From: Aliivibrio fischeri
GTDB taxonomy: Bacteria; Pseudomonadota; Gammaproteobacteria; Enterobacterales; Vibrionaceae
Reading direction: 5' to 3'
Assembly: GCA_038993745.2 (NCBI GenBank)
Contig: CP160629.1
Coordinates: 2,666,001 to 2,730,000 of the forward strand
Length of the DNA: 64,000 nucleotides
The notes beneath the pieces were generated by a model. It was not told the origin of the DNA. It was given only the letters and a program-made list of their open reading frames with translations, and ran no database searches. Of the stretch, positions 1 through 8,685 are shown piece by piece. Position 1 is the first letter of the stretch. The number at the start of each line of letters is the position of its first letter. The position numbers were made by a program, and so were the translations under genes.

Positions 1-738
1 TTCCTAGGTTGTGAGCTAAAAGATGATGTTGTTTATCAAGATCGCCTTCAAAAAGGTCTAATTAAGATGAATGGCACAGGTAAGCGTGAAATCTTACCAA
101 CGGCAAAAGCATCTGTTTACATCTTCTGTGCGGCAATCATTGCTGTTGTGGCTTACGCTACAATGATCAGTGGTAGTGTGGGCCTAATTGAGCACCCAAC
201 AATCGGTCGTAACGAAGCTATCATGGCTCTAATGCTAACAGCTGCTGCAGCAATTGTTACTTTCACTAAAATTGATGCGTCTAAAATTGCTAACGCAGCA
301 ACATTTAAATCAGGTATGAGTGCTTGTGTATGTGTGCTTGGTGTTGCTTGGTTAGGTGATACATTTGTATCTTCTCACATTGGTGAAATCAAAGAATTCT
401 CTGCACACATTCTTGAACAATACCCTTGGATGCTAGCTGTTGTTTTATTCTTTGCTTCAATGCTTCTGTACTCTCAAGGTGCAACAACAACAGCTCTAAT
501 GCCTGCAGCTCTTGCTATCGGTGTTGCACCAATCACAGCTGTTGCTTCTTTTGCTGCGGTAAGTGCACTGTTCGTTCTTCCAACTTACCCAACACTACTT
601 GCAGCGGTTGAGATGGATGACACTGGTTCAACTCGTATCGGTAACCTAGTATTTAACCACCCATTCTTTATCCCTGGTGTGGCAACTATCGCAACATCTG
701 TTGCTCTAGGTTTTGCATTCGGTGGTATTATTCTTTAA
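1..738 (+). CDS. dcuA: Anaerobic C4-dicarboxylate transporter DcuA, C-terminal part
   Basis: The frame is open from base 1, so the gene begins upstream of the window and only about 245 C-terminal residues are seen. Hydrophobic membrane segments alternate with the strongly conserved family stretches AWLGDTFVS, LLYSQGATT, FVLPTYPTLLAAV and the C-terminal VFNHPFFIPG, which I recognise from DcuA/DcuB of enterobacteria. The family exchanges or takes up fumarate, malate, aspartate and succinate across the inner membrane during anaerobic growth. In E. coli dcuA lies next to dsbD (aspA-dcuA-cutA-dsbD); here uspA on the other strand sits between dcuA and dsbD. DcuA rather than DcuB is chosen from this context and the sequence; the distinction is not certain. 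Confidence 0.88.
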   Translation, partial: FLGCELKDDVVYQDRLQKGLIKMNGTGKREILPTAKASVYIFCAAIIAVVAYATMISGSVGLIEHPTIGRNEAIMALMLTAAAAIVTFTKIDASKIANAATFKSGMSACVCVLGVAWLGDTFVSSHIGEIKEFSAHILEQYPWMLAVVLFFASMLLYSQGATTTALMPAALAIGVAPITAVASFAAVSALFVLPTYPTLLAAVEMDDTGSTRIGNLVFNHPFFIPGVATIATSVALGFAFGGIIL

Positions 739-763
739 TAGGTGAATTGCAATAATATCTCTC

Positions 764-796
764 AAAATGGCAGCTGATTAAGCTGCCATTTTTTTA
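764..796 (+). terminator. Rho-independent terminator of dcuA
   Basis: Stem AAATGGCAGCT / AGCTGCCATTT around a 5-base GATTA-type loop, followed by a run of seven T on the plus strand. It sits between the converging dcuA and uspA genes and may serve both. Confidence 0.85.
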
Positions 797-801
797 TGTC
801 T

Positions 802-1227
802 TTATGAAGGGATTGGAACCACCAAAATATCGACAGGTGAATGGTTTATCAATGGTCGAGAATAAGAAATAATCTTACTCAGGAAGTCATGGTGATGACC
901 ACAAATAATAAGGTCGACGTCTGTATCTGTAACAGCAAGACTCACCTTATTACTCAAATCGCCAGTACCTACCCAAAAATGTTCAACTGGAAATATCGTA
1001 TATTGTTGAAATTCAGTAAGCCACTTATTTGAAGGTTCATTTAATGGCTTTAATTCAGGTTCAGCCTGAATATCAATTAACTCTGGATAAATTTCTCCAT
1101 GAGTCCCATCAATATGAATAAACGATACTTTTGCCCCCACAAGTTCGGCTAATGAACCTGCTCTATCAATCAATAAATGGCTTTCTTTTGAAAGATCCAG
1201 AGCAACTAGAATATGTTTGTATTTCAT
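802..1227 (-). CDS. uspA: Universal stress protein UspA
   Basis: A 141-residue UspA-domain protein, close to the family's 144. It begins MKYKHILVALDLS, carries the expected acidic residue after the first strand, and ends with the family motif (LIICGHHHDF, then a short helix and the strand VDILVVPIP). UspA is a cytoplasmic dimer induced by growth arrest and many stresses. Two GTG codons precede the ATG in frame (up to 1233), but the ATG at 1227 has a GAGGG Shine-Dalgarno about 7 bases upstream, so it is taken as the start. It converges with dcuA and diverges from dsbD with a 214-base gap. Confidence 0.92.
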   Translation of the reverse strand: MKYKHILVALDLSKESHLLIDRAGSLAELVGAKVSFIHIDGTHGEIYPELIDIQAEPELKPLNEPSNKWLTEFQQYTIFPVEHFWVGTGDLSNKVSLAVTDTDVDLIICGHHHDFLSKIISYSRPLINHSPVDILVVPIPS

Positions 1228-1441
1228 CACCACACCCTCTTTGAATTGTCATCCAAACAAGCATAGTTTTAGTATGAGAAAAATAGTGTCGTAGGGATCC
1301 CGAAACCGCAACAAATGACAATTTATTCTCATAATAAGCAAGAAGAGATAGATATAAAATCGTGCGAATTGATACTATACTTGTCGAACTCTTGACCGTT
1401 TCTATAGTCATATCCGTACCTATATTTATAAAGATTTTCAC

Positions 1442-3289
1442 ATGACGCATTTATATCGCTTTCGAACAGCCCTTTTATCTCTCTTTCTTTTGTTCACAAC
1501 CTTGGTTCCTAACGCCAATGCTGCGTTTGATTTAACCAAACTTCAAGGAAGCCAAGATTCATCTTTTGTGACAGTAAATGAGGCTTTTCCTTTCAATTTT
1601 ATGCAACAAGGCGATCGTGTTTATTTAGATTGGCAAGTAAAACCTGACTATTACCTATACCAACAACGCATCTCTGTAAAAGCCAATGGCGCTGAAATTG
1701 CTGATCTCGTAATGGAAGATGGAACCCCTCATAATGATGAGTTTTTTGGTGATGTGAATATTTACACTGAGCCATTAACTATTACTGTTCCACTGGTTTC
1801 AGTCAGTGATAACGCAGAATTAATTGTTCGATACCAAGGTTGTGCAAAAGCTGGATTTTGCTATCCACCTGAAATTCGTAAAATTCCACTATCTGCACTA
1901 AGCGCTCCAAGTAGCTATCAAAATGAAGTAGCAAAAACAGATGTGGTTGCCAAAAGTGAAAATGCACCGGTTGGAATAAAAACATCAGTTCAGCCAGCAC
2001 CTGAAACACCAAAAACGCAAACTCAACAACAAGAGTTAGCGACCAATTTAGGTGATGCTTGGTGGACACCTTTCTTATTTCTAGCATTAGGTATCGGTCT
2101 TGCGTTTACACCTTGCGTACTGCCTATGTACCCTATCTTAACGGGGATTGTTTTAGGTGGCGGTAAATTATCTCATGGTAAGGCATTTAAACTCTCTTTT
2201 GTTTACGTTCAAGGCATGGCATTAACCTATACCCTACTTGGATTAGTGGTTGCTTCAGCTGGTCTTCAGTTCCAAGCGGCATTACAACACCCTTATGTAC
2301 TTATTGGATTAAGCATTCTATTTGTATTACTTGCTCTTTCTATGTTTGGTGCTTACACCATTCAACTACCAAGTAGCATACAAACTAAATTAAATGACAT
2401 CAGTAATCAGCAGCAAGGTGGTAACTTAGGTGGTGTATTTGCCATGGGAGCTATCTCAGGCTTAGTTTGTTCACCATGTACAACGGCACCACTCTCTGGC
2501 GCCCTACTTTATGTGGCAAAAAGTGGAGACTTACTAACAGGGGCTATTGCTCTTTATGCTCTGGCTATTGGTATGGGTATTCCACTGATCTTGGCGGCGG
2601 TATTTGGCAATAAATTACTACCAAAAGCCGGTGTTTGGATGACGCATGTAAAAACACTATTTGGTTTTATTTTACTTGCCGTTCCTGTGTTTTTATTAGA
2701 GCGAATTCTTCCACATGACATCACCCCATTTGTTTGGTCTGCGTTAGGTATTGCTGCATTTGGTTGGTTATATCATGTTAAAGCAACCATGCCTCAGTCA
2801 TGGAAGACCAGTATTGTTGGCATTGTGGCCATTTTAGGTATTGTTGGTTCAGCTATTCCGGTAATTGATGCGATTTCTGGAAAAAGCAATACAGAGATAA
2901 CAACAAAAACTCAAACTGTGACCTTTAAAAAAATCACTAATATTAATGAGTTAAACCAAGAACTAGAAATAGCCAAAGCACAAGGAAAACCAGTCATGCT
3001 CGACTTTTATGCTGATTGGTGTGTTGCGTGTAAAGAATTTGAAAAGTACACCTTCCATAATGAGAAAGTTGAGCCTGTATTATCTGAGTTTGTTTTATTA
3101 CAAGCAGACGTAACAAAGAACAGTCCAACGGATATTGAGCTATTACAGCAGCTAAAAGTTCTTGGGCTACCAACTATCGATTTTTGGAATGCCAACGGAG
3201 AATATTTATCTGATTCCCGTTTAACTGGTTTTATGAAAGCCGATCCATTTATGGATCATTTAAGTACAAACGTGATCAATGTTAAATAA
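1442..3289 (+). CDS. dsbD: Thiol:disulfide interchange protein DsbD
   Basis: Inner-membrane protein that passes electrons from cytoplasmic thioredoxin to periplasmic DsbC/DsbG and the cytochrome c maturation path. All three functional modules are visible in 615 residues. A signal peptide (about 1-27, ending NANA) precedes the periplasmic alpha domain with Cys134 and Cys140 ([11 protein letters not shown]). An eight-helix membrane domain carries Cys225 ([10 protein letters not shown]) and Cys346 ([10 protein letters not shown]). The C-terminal thioredoxin-like gamma domain has the active site WCVAC (Cys527/Cys530). Every catalytic cysteine is present. The gene stands alone, without the cutA partner found in enterobacteria. 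Confidence 0.97.
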   Translation: MTHLYRFRTALLSLFLLFTTLVPNANAAFDLTKLQGSQDSSFVTVNEAFPFNFMQQGDRVYLDWQVKPDYYLYQQRISVKANGAEIADLVMEDGTPHNDEFFGDVNIYTEPLTITVPLVSVSDNAELIVRYQGCAKAGFCYPPEIRKIPLSALSAPSSYQNEVAKTDVVAKSENAPVGIKTSVQPAPETPKTQTQQQELATNLGDAWWTPFLFLALGIGLAFTPCVLPMYPILTGIVLGGGKLSHGKAFKLSFVYVQGMALTYTLLGLVVASAGLQFQAALQHPYVLIGLSILFVLLALSMFGAYTIQLPSSIQTKLNDISNQQQGGNLGGVFAMGAISGLVCSPCTTAPLSGALLYVAKSGDLLTGAIALYALAIGMGIPLILAAVFGNKLLPKAGVWMTHVKTLFGFILLAVPVFLLERILPHDITPFVWSALGIAAFGWLYHVKATMPQSWKTSIVGIVAILGIVGSAIPVIDAISGKSNTEITTKTQTVTFKKITNINELNQELEIAKAQGKPVMLDFYADWCVACKEFEKYTFHNEKVEPVLSEFVLLQADVTKNSPTDIELLQQLKVLGLPTIDFWNANGEYLSDSRLTGFMKADPFMDHLSTNVINVK

Positions 3290-3397
3290 TAATGTTTCTT
3301 TATTGAGCAAAATCATTGGTGATACGTGATAACTTATTTTATAATGCGAATTAATGATTTTTGATTCTACGACTTACGTTTTTTTTGAGGTATACAA

Positions 3398-4198
3398 ATG
3401 AGATTAATCCCGCTAAACCGCGCTGAACAAGTTGGTGCATGGTCTGCACAACACATTGTTAACCGTATCAATGCATTCAACCCAACCGCTGATCGTCCAT
3501 TTGTTCTAGGTCTACCTACTGGCGGTACACCTCTTAATACTTACAAAAAGCTAATCGAACTACATAAAGCTGGCGAAGTAAGCTTCAAAAACGTAGTAAC
3601 GTTCAACATGGATGAGTATGTTGGTCTTCCAGCGGATCACCCTGAGTCTTACCGCACATTCATGCACGAAAACTTCTTCAACCACATTGATATTCAACCT
3701 GAAAATATCAACCTACTAAATGGTAATGCAGAAGATCACGAAGCGGAATGTCAACGTTACGAAGACAAAATCAAGTCTTACGGCCGCATTAACCTATTCA
3801 TGGGTGGCGTGGGTAACGACGGTCACATCGCTTTCAATGAACCAGCATCATCTCTATCTTCTCGCACACGTATTAAAACGTTAACTGAAGATACTCGTAT
3901 TGCTAACTCTCGCTTCTTCGGTGGCGACATGAACCTTGTTCCTGAGTACTCACTAACAATCGGTGTTGGTACTCTACTTGATTCAGAAGAGATCATGATC
4001 CTAATCACAGGCCACAACAAAGGTCTTGCTCTGCAAGCTGCTGTTGAAGGTTCTGTAAACCACCTATGGACTGTATCTGCACTTCAACTTCACCCTAAAT
4101 CAGTAATCGTGTGTGATGAGCCATCAACACAAGAACTGAAAGTGAAAACAGTTAAATACTTCCAACAGCTTGAAGCTAAAAACATGGAAGGTTTTTAA
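3398..4198 (+). CDS. nagB: Glucosamine-6-phosphate deaminase NagB
   Basis: Converts glucosamine 6-phosphate to fructose 6-phosphate and ammonia, the last step in amino-sugar catabolism and the opposite of GlmS, also in this window. The 266-residue length matches the E. coli enzyme. Recognisable are the N-terminal MRLIPL, the phosphate-binding LPTGGTP, the active-site segment [16 protein letters not shown], and [18 protein letters not shown], which contains the catalytic Asp and His. The gene is monocistronic here, with its own terminator. The upstream region has an AT-rich stretch around 3335-3362 containing a possible NagC half-site. Confidence 0.97.
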   Translation: MRLIPLNRAEQVGAWSAQHIVNRINAFNPTADRPFVLGLPTGGTPLNTYKKLIELHKAGEVSFKNVVTFNMDEYVGLPADHPESYRTFMHENFFNHIDIQPENINLLNGNAEDHEAECQRYEDKIKSYGRINLFMGGVGNDGHIAFNEPASSLSSRTRIKTLTEDTRIANSRFFGGDMNLVPEYSLTIGVGTLLDSEEIMILITGHNKGLALQAAVEGSVNHLWTVSALQLHPKSVIVCDEPSTQELKVKTVKYFQQLEAKNMEGF

Positions 4199-4234
4199 TT
4201 TACTGCATTAATTTCGCAATAAATTAAACAAAAA

Positions 4235-4260
4235 ACCACCGTTTATCGGTGGTTTTTTTT
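4235..4260 (+). terminator. Rho-independent terminator of nagB
   Basis: Perfect stem ACCACCG / CGGTGGT with a TTTAT loop and eight T on the plus strand; A-rich on the other side, so it may also act on arsJ transcripts coming the other way. Confidence 0.92.
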
Positions 4261-4308
4261 GTAATAAAAAAAAGCTAAATATACACAGGTATCGGCATCC
4301 TATTCATA

Positions 4309-5514
4309 TTAGTTTGATTTTGGTAGCTTAATAGATATCAATGCTGCGAGTAATAGGAACCCAAACGACACCCATAAACACGCAGCAAAACCTGCCACTT
4401 GAAAAACCCAACCAGATAGAATAGTACCCACTAAACGTCCCATGGCATTAGCCATATAATAGAAGCCTACATCCATAGACACGCCATCACCCTTGGCATA
4501 GCTCACAATCAGATAAGAGTGAAGTGAAGAGTTTACGGCAAAGATACCACCGAAAATCAACAAACCAATTACGATAACATATTCAGGTTGCCACTCAATT
4601 TGAACACTATAAGCAATAATTCCTGTCACTAAGGCTAATAAACTCACCCACCACATTGCAGCTCGGCCGTCAGGAACTTTCCCTTCCGCTTTACCTGTGA
4701 TTTTAGGAGCAAAGCCTTGTACAAAACCATACGCAATTACCCATAACGCTAAAAAACCACCAACCAATGAATGATCCCAGTTAAACACGCTACCAAGGTA
4801 AATAGGTAAAGCGACAACGAACCATACATCTCTAGCACCAAATAAGAATAGACGAGCAGCCGAAAGCGTATTGATTTGTTCTGACTTTGAAAACAATTGA
4901 GTAAATTTAGGCTTTGATTTTGCTTTTCCCATATCACCATCAAGCAAAAGTACACTACCAACAAAGACCACAAATAGCACACTCGCCATTGCGATAACCG
5001 CAAATTGGAACCCAATCGTCGTTAACAATAATCCACCGAGGAAGAAGCCCGCACCTTTAAGTGCATTTTTTGACCCCGTAAGTATAGCTACCCACTTATA
5101 CAAAGCTCCTTCTTGCTCGCTCGGTACCAAGGTTTTTATTGCGCTTTTGGCACTCATTTTATTCAGATCTTTAGCGATACCCGAGAATGCTTGAGCGGCC
5201 ATCACCCAAGGAATGGTGAGCCAACTACTTGGCAGGGCAAGCATCAATAACGCACCAACCTGCATTAATAAACCAATATTCATGGTTTTATTTAATCCAA
5301 GCCTTGCGCCAAGCCACCCACCAATTAAGTTCGTCACCACACCAAAAAATTCATAGAAAAGAAACAGTGATGCGATGGCTAATGTGGTGTAACCCAAATC
5401 ATGAAAATAGAGCACCACCAACATACGCAATGCGCCATCAGTGATGGTGAAATTCCAATAATTAAATGTCACAAGCATGTATTGACGTACGCTGTGACTT
5501 AATTGAGAAAACAT
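4309..5514 (-). CDS. arsJ: Organoarsenical efflux MFS permease ArsJ
   Basis: A 401-residue, roughly 12-helix major-facilitator protein. Recognised as ArsJ by its N-terminal stretch (RQYMLVTFNYWNFTITDGALR) and by its operon: arsR, a dedicated GAPDH and a phosphatase. From published work on this family, GAPDH makes 1-arseno-3-phosphoglycerate from arsenate and ArsJ exports it, giving arsenate resistance without ArsC reduction. The longest frame starts at a GTG (5523), but the ATG at 5514 follows an AGGTGA Shine-Dalgarno at good spacing. It is the last gene of the operon, 68 bases after the phosphatase. Confidence 0.88.
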   Translation of the reverse strand: MFSQLSHSVRQYMLVTFNYWNFTITDGALRMLVVLYFHDLGYTTLAIASLFLFYEFFGVVTNLIGGWLGARLGLNKTMNIGLLMQVGALLMLALPSSWLTIPWVMAAQAFSGIAKDLNKMSAKSAIKTLVPSEQEGALYKWVAILTGSKNALKGAGFFLGGLLLTTIGFQFAVIAMASVLFVVFVGSVLLLDGDMGKAKSKPKFTQLFSKSEQINTLSAARLFLFGARDVWFVVALPIYLGSVFNWDHSLVGGFLALWVIAYGFVQGFAPKITGKAEGKVPDGRAAMWWVSLLALVTGIIAYSVQIEWQPEYVIVIGLLIFGGIFAVNSSLHSYLIVSYAKGDGVSMDVGFYYMANAMGRLVGTILSGWVFQVAGFAACLWVSFGFLLLAALISIKLPKSN

Positions 5515-5582
5515 AAAAATCACCTGTTTAAATAAAAAGATCTCAGAAGCACATCGCTTTCTGAGACCTTATCTAAAACACA

Positions 5583-6080
5583 TTACTTACCAGCAACAGC
5601 ATCAATGTATTCAATTTGTACTGGCTTAGTAAAAGCACCTGGACGCAATGCTTGAACTTGCTGTTTAATCACATCGAGATCCCAACCTAAATCCAATAAT
5701 AAATGCGCTGCAAGCAAGCCTGTTCGACCTGAGCCTCCCATGCAGTGCATAGCAATTTTATCGCCTTGATTCACCTCAGAAGTCAATGAAGCAGAGACTT
5801 GTTTCCACTGTTCTAAAAAATCGGCATCTGGCGCACAATCATCTTCAATAACTAATTGAATCCATCTCATGCCTAAGTGTTCAGTTTGTTCACCTAGTGT
5901 TTCGACTCCTTTCTCTTTGAGTTCGTCAAAACTCAAAGCCGTTACAATCGTCGTCACTCCTTGTGCTTTTAGTTGCTCTAATGAGGTCACTAAATCAACC
6001 CCTTTAGTTCCTGGGCATGGAGTTAAAACCAATGCACTACCATTGTCAGATACAGGTAATTCCCAAGTAGGATGTGTCAT
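5583..6080 (-). CDS. PTP/dual-specificity-like phosphatase of the arsenate operon
   Basis: A 165-residue cysteine-based phosphatase. The P-loop is intact: HCMGGSGRTG (residues about 113-122) fits HCx5R with the following T/G. An acidic segment before it (VIEDDCAPD) could supply the general acid. Low-molecular-weight ArsC-type arsenate reductases have their CX5R near the N-terminus, so this is not one of those; it resembles the atypical dual-specificity family. It lies between the GAPDH and arsJ genes, 28 bases after the former, so a role in processing or hydrolysing the arseno- or phospho-glycerate is likely, but its substrate is inferred from context only. A GGA Shine-Dalgarno precedes the ATG. 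Confidence 0.8.
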   Translation of the reverse strand: MTHPTWELPVSDNGSALVLTPCPGTKGVDLVTSLEQLKAQGVTTIVTALSFDELKEKGVETLGEQTEHLGMRWIQLVIEDDCAPDADFLEQWKQVSASLTSEVNQGDKIAMHCMGGSGRTGLLAAHLLLDLGWDLDVIKQQVQALRPGAFTKPVQIEYIDAVAGK

Positions 6081-6108
6081 TTAAAATTCCTTAAACCAAT
6101 GATTACTA

Positions 6109-7109
6109 TTAAGCTAAACCAACATTACGAACTAACTCAGCAGTACGCGTTGCATACCCCATTTCATTGTCATACCAAGCGTAAATTTTCACCATACGTT
6201 TACCTACAAGCATAGTAGATGGCGCATCAACAATCGTTGAACGTTGGTCACCCTTATAATCAATAGACACTAATGGACGCTCTTCGTAACCTAAAATACC
6301 TTTTAGATCACCCTGTGCCGCATCCTTTAATAACTGATTTACTTCTTCTACTGTGGTATCTCTTTTTACTTCAAAGATAATGTCGGTGAGTGATGCATTC
6401 GCTAAAGGAACTCGAACAGCATGGCCATCAATTTTATCTTTTAGCTCAGGGAAAATTTCTACAATCGCTTTAGCTGAACCCGTTGTGGTTGGGATTAAGC
6501 TCATGCCACACGCACGTGCACGGCGAAGATCTTTATGAGGTGCATCAAGAATGGTTTGTGTATTGGTCAAATCATGGATGGTTGTAAATGCTGCGTTTTC
6601 GATACCTAACTCCTTATTGATAGCTTTAACAATTGGAGCGAGGCAGTTTGTTGTACAAGATGCCGCAGTGACAATTTGGTGAACAGCAGGATCAAAAATA
6701 TCATCATTCACACCAACGACAATGTTTGCTACCCTTCTTCTTTTACTGGAGCTGAAACAACTACACGCTTAACACCTTGAGCTAAATATTTATCTAAAAA
6801 TACACGCTTGCGGTGTACCCCCGTCGCTTCAATCACAACATCACAGCCAGACCAATCAACCGCATCGATGTCTTTTTCTTGCGTTGTTTTAAGAGTTTGA
6901 CCTGCAATGATCATGTCGCTTCCATTGCTTGTCACTTCATGGTGCCAACGACCCTGAACAGAATCAAACTCCAATAAGTGCGCTAAAGTATGTGCATCAC
7001 CCGCAGCATCATTGATTTGTACAAATTCAAGTTCAGGCCAATCAAATGCGGCTCTTAGCGCCAAACGTCCAATACGACCAAATCCGTTAATACCTACTTT
7101 AATTTTCAT
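6109..7109 (-). pseudogene. Arsenate-operon glyceraldehyde-3-phosphate dehydrogenase, frameshifted
   Basis: Two adjacent open frames join into one roughly 333-residue GAPDH. The N-terminal part (7109 to stop TAG at 6729-6731) has the NAD-binding GFGRIGR and ends [11 protein letters not shown]. The C-terminal part continues [11 protein letters not shown] and holds the active site AASCTTNC with its catalytic Cys, plus DNEMGYATR near the end. Adding one G to the GGG run at 6732-6734 (minus-strand reading) restores the normal sequence PVKEEGVANIV, so a single base is missing. Everything else is intact. In ars operons this enzyme makes 1-arseno-3-phosphoglycerate for ArsJ. It starts 12 bases after arsR with an AAGGA site. 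It may be a real recent mutation or a homopolymer read error. Confidence 0.9.
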
Positions 7110-7121
7110 CTTAATTATCCT

Positions 7122-7451
7122 TTAACAGCACGCTTTCATTGCGTTTAATTTATCAGTGTCTTTTTGATATTGAGCCTGCAAACAATTCGATTGCTTCAAA
7201 CCCTCTATAATTTTATTTAGCCAACCCGGTAAATTTGAACTAACTTGGTAATACACCCACTGACCTTCACGGGTATCAACCAACACACCAGATTGACGCA
7301 ACTGAGCTAAATGACGTGAAATCTTAGGCTGACTTTCATCTAGCGCTTCCGTTAATTGGTTTACGCACAAGCGACCTTCACGAGCAATAAGCAATAAACA
7401 ACGCATTCGCGTTTCATCTGATAACATTTTGAAAAATTGATGAGGTAACAT
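7122..7451 (-). CDS. arsR: ArsR/SmtB-family arsenic-responsive repressor
   Basis: A 109-residue winged-helix protein: the recognition region is SQPKISRHLAQLRQSGVL, followed by the wing REGQWVYYQ. Family members bind operator DNA until As(III) binds to cysteines. The classical ELCVCDL pair is not complete here (RLCVNQL has only Cys29). Instead there are Cys90 and a C-terminal Cys108-Cys109, an arrangement reminiscent of ArsR proteins that use C-terminal cysteines. It is the first gene of the arsR-GAPDH-phosphatase-arsJ operon and sits directly downstream of a dyad that is probably its operator. Confidence 0.9.
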   Translation of the reverse strand: MLPHQFFKMLSDETRMRCLLLIAREGRLCVNQLTEALDESQPKISRHLAQLRQSGVLVDTREGQWVYYQVSSNLPGWLNKIIEGLKQSNCLQAQYQKDTDKLNAMKACC

Positions 7452-7464
7452 ACTCGGCCTTTAA

Positions 7465-7488
7465 ATATGGATATATGCATTTCCATAT
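7465..7488 (-). promoter_or_regulatory. Probable ArsR operator
   Basis: Perfect inverted repeat ATATGGA / TCCATAT separated by 10 bases, ending 14 bases before the arsR start codon. Position and dyad fit an autoregulatory ArsR site that would control the whole operon. Confidence 0.6.
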
Positions 7489-7681
7489 ATATTAGCAATA
7501 AGAAAATGCAAATCAAGGAAAAAATCAATTTAATACACAAGCTGTTGAATAAAAAGCAACGTAAATATGACATATGAGCGCTTATTTTCTAAACTACTCA
7601 ATAAACCAAACCATTTTAAGTACAGTGATTTACATCATTGCAATTCATAAATGATAGCTTTATAAATAAGATGCCGTACTA

Positions 7682-8677
7682 ATGATCTACATGGATGTTT
7701 ATATGAATAGCTACTTTCCTCATAATTTAGATACAGAAAACAGCATCATTGACTTATCAAAGTGGCAGGAACTTGCTGATTTGATCGTCGATATATTTGG
7801 TGCTGATTGCGGAGCGATCATTAAATTTACCGGGCATTCATTTACCACCATGCTTAGTAGTCGCAACGAAGCGAGCTTTCTACACCAAGGAACAGAATGG
7901 TCTAGTGATAGTAAAAGTTTTTGTCGTACGATAATAAAAACAGGCAAGCCTTTATATATTGCAAATGCAGTTGAAGATGAATATTGGTTTGATGCACCTC
8001 CCGTCGTTAATGGACCAGTTCGTTCATATTGTGGTGTTCCAATATTTTCTCCTGATGGCAGTATTTACGGAACCATTTGTGCAATCGACACGAAAAGCAC
8101 TCGTTATGAAGACGCCTTAACCAAACTGCTTCTGCATTTATCAAAACTCATCACTTCCGATTTAAAAATAGCAGAAAAAGCGGAACAACACAGATTGATG
8201 GCTCTCACAGACCAAACGACGGGTTTGTTAAATCGAAGAGGGCTTAATGTCCTTAGTGAACAAAAATTTAAAGACGCTAAAAGAAATCAAGATCATATTG
8301 GCGTGTTATATCTTGATATAGATAACTTAAAAATTATCAATGACAATTTTGGTCATCTAGCTGGAGATAAGTGCATTAAATTACTTGCTACTATCCTAAA
8401 AAAAATGGTCAGACAATCAGACTTAATAGCACGTATCGGTGGTGATGAATTTACCGTACTTGCTTTAATTAACAGTGAAAATACAAATGAATTAGACCAC
8501 TTATCCATGCGTATACGTGAAGTTTATCAAAACGAAATTAAAGATAATGCTGAATTAAATATGAGCAATATTAGTATAGGTCAGCATCTTGTCTCTTATG
8601 ATTCAAATGCCTCTCTAAAAGAAATGTTAGCTAAAGCAGATTCGCTCATGTACCAAGAGAAAATTGATAAATCATAA
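7682..8677 (+). CDS. GAF-GGDEF diguanylate cyclase
   Basis: A 331-residue cytoplasmic signalling protein. Residues about 15-160 form a GAF-type sensor domain (SFCRTIIKTGKPLYIANA, then GVPIFSPDGSIYGTICAID). Residues about 175-328 form a GGDEF domain. The active-site motif GGDEF (253-257) is intact, and an inhibitory I-site RQSD (244-247) lies exactly five residues before it, so a catalytically active, product-inhibited c-di-GMP synthase is expected. No membrane segment is seen. The start is uncertain: three Met codons lie within the first eight residues and none has a clear Shine-Dalgarno. Its partner process is unknown; it converges with the outer-membrane gene that follows. Confidence 0.88.
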   Translation: MIYMDVYMNSYFPHNLDTENSIIDLSKWQELADLIVDIFGADCGAIIKFTGHSFTTMLSSRNEASFLHQGTEWSSDSKSFCRTIIKTGKPLYIANAVEDEYWFDAPPVVNGPVRSYCGVPIFSPDGSIYGTICAIDTKSTRYEDALTKLLLHLSKLITSDLKIAEKAEQHRLMALTDQTTGLLNRRGLNVLSEQKFKDAKRNQDHIGVLYLDIDNLKIINDNFGHLAGDKCIKLLATILKKMVRQSDLIARIGGDEFTVLALINSENTNELDHLSMRIREVYQNEIKDNAELNMSNISIGQHLVSYDSNASLKEMLAKADSLMYQEKIDKS

Positions 8678-8685
8678 AGTAATAT

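Noticed and set aside
1166..1450. Minus-strand open frame covering the uspA-dsbD gap
   Set aside because: Overlaps uspA in another frame and the dsbD promoter; composition is not protein-like.
6729..6735. Programmed frameshift in the GAPDH gene
   Set aside because: No slippery heptamer or stimulatory structure seen, and no GAPDH is known to use one; a one-base loss explains it.
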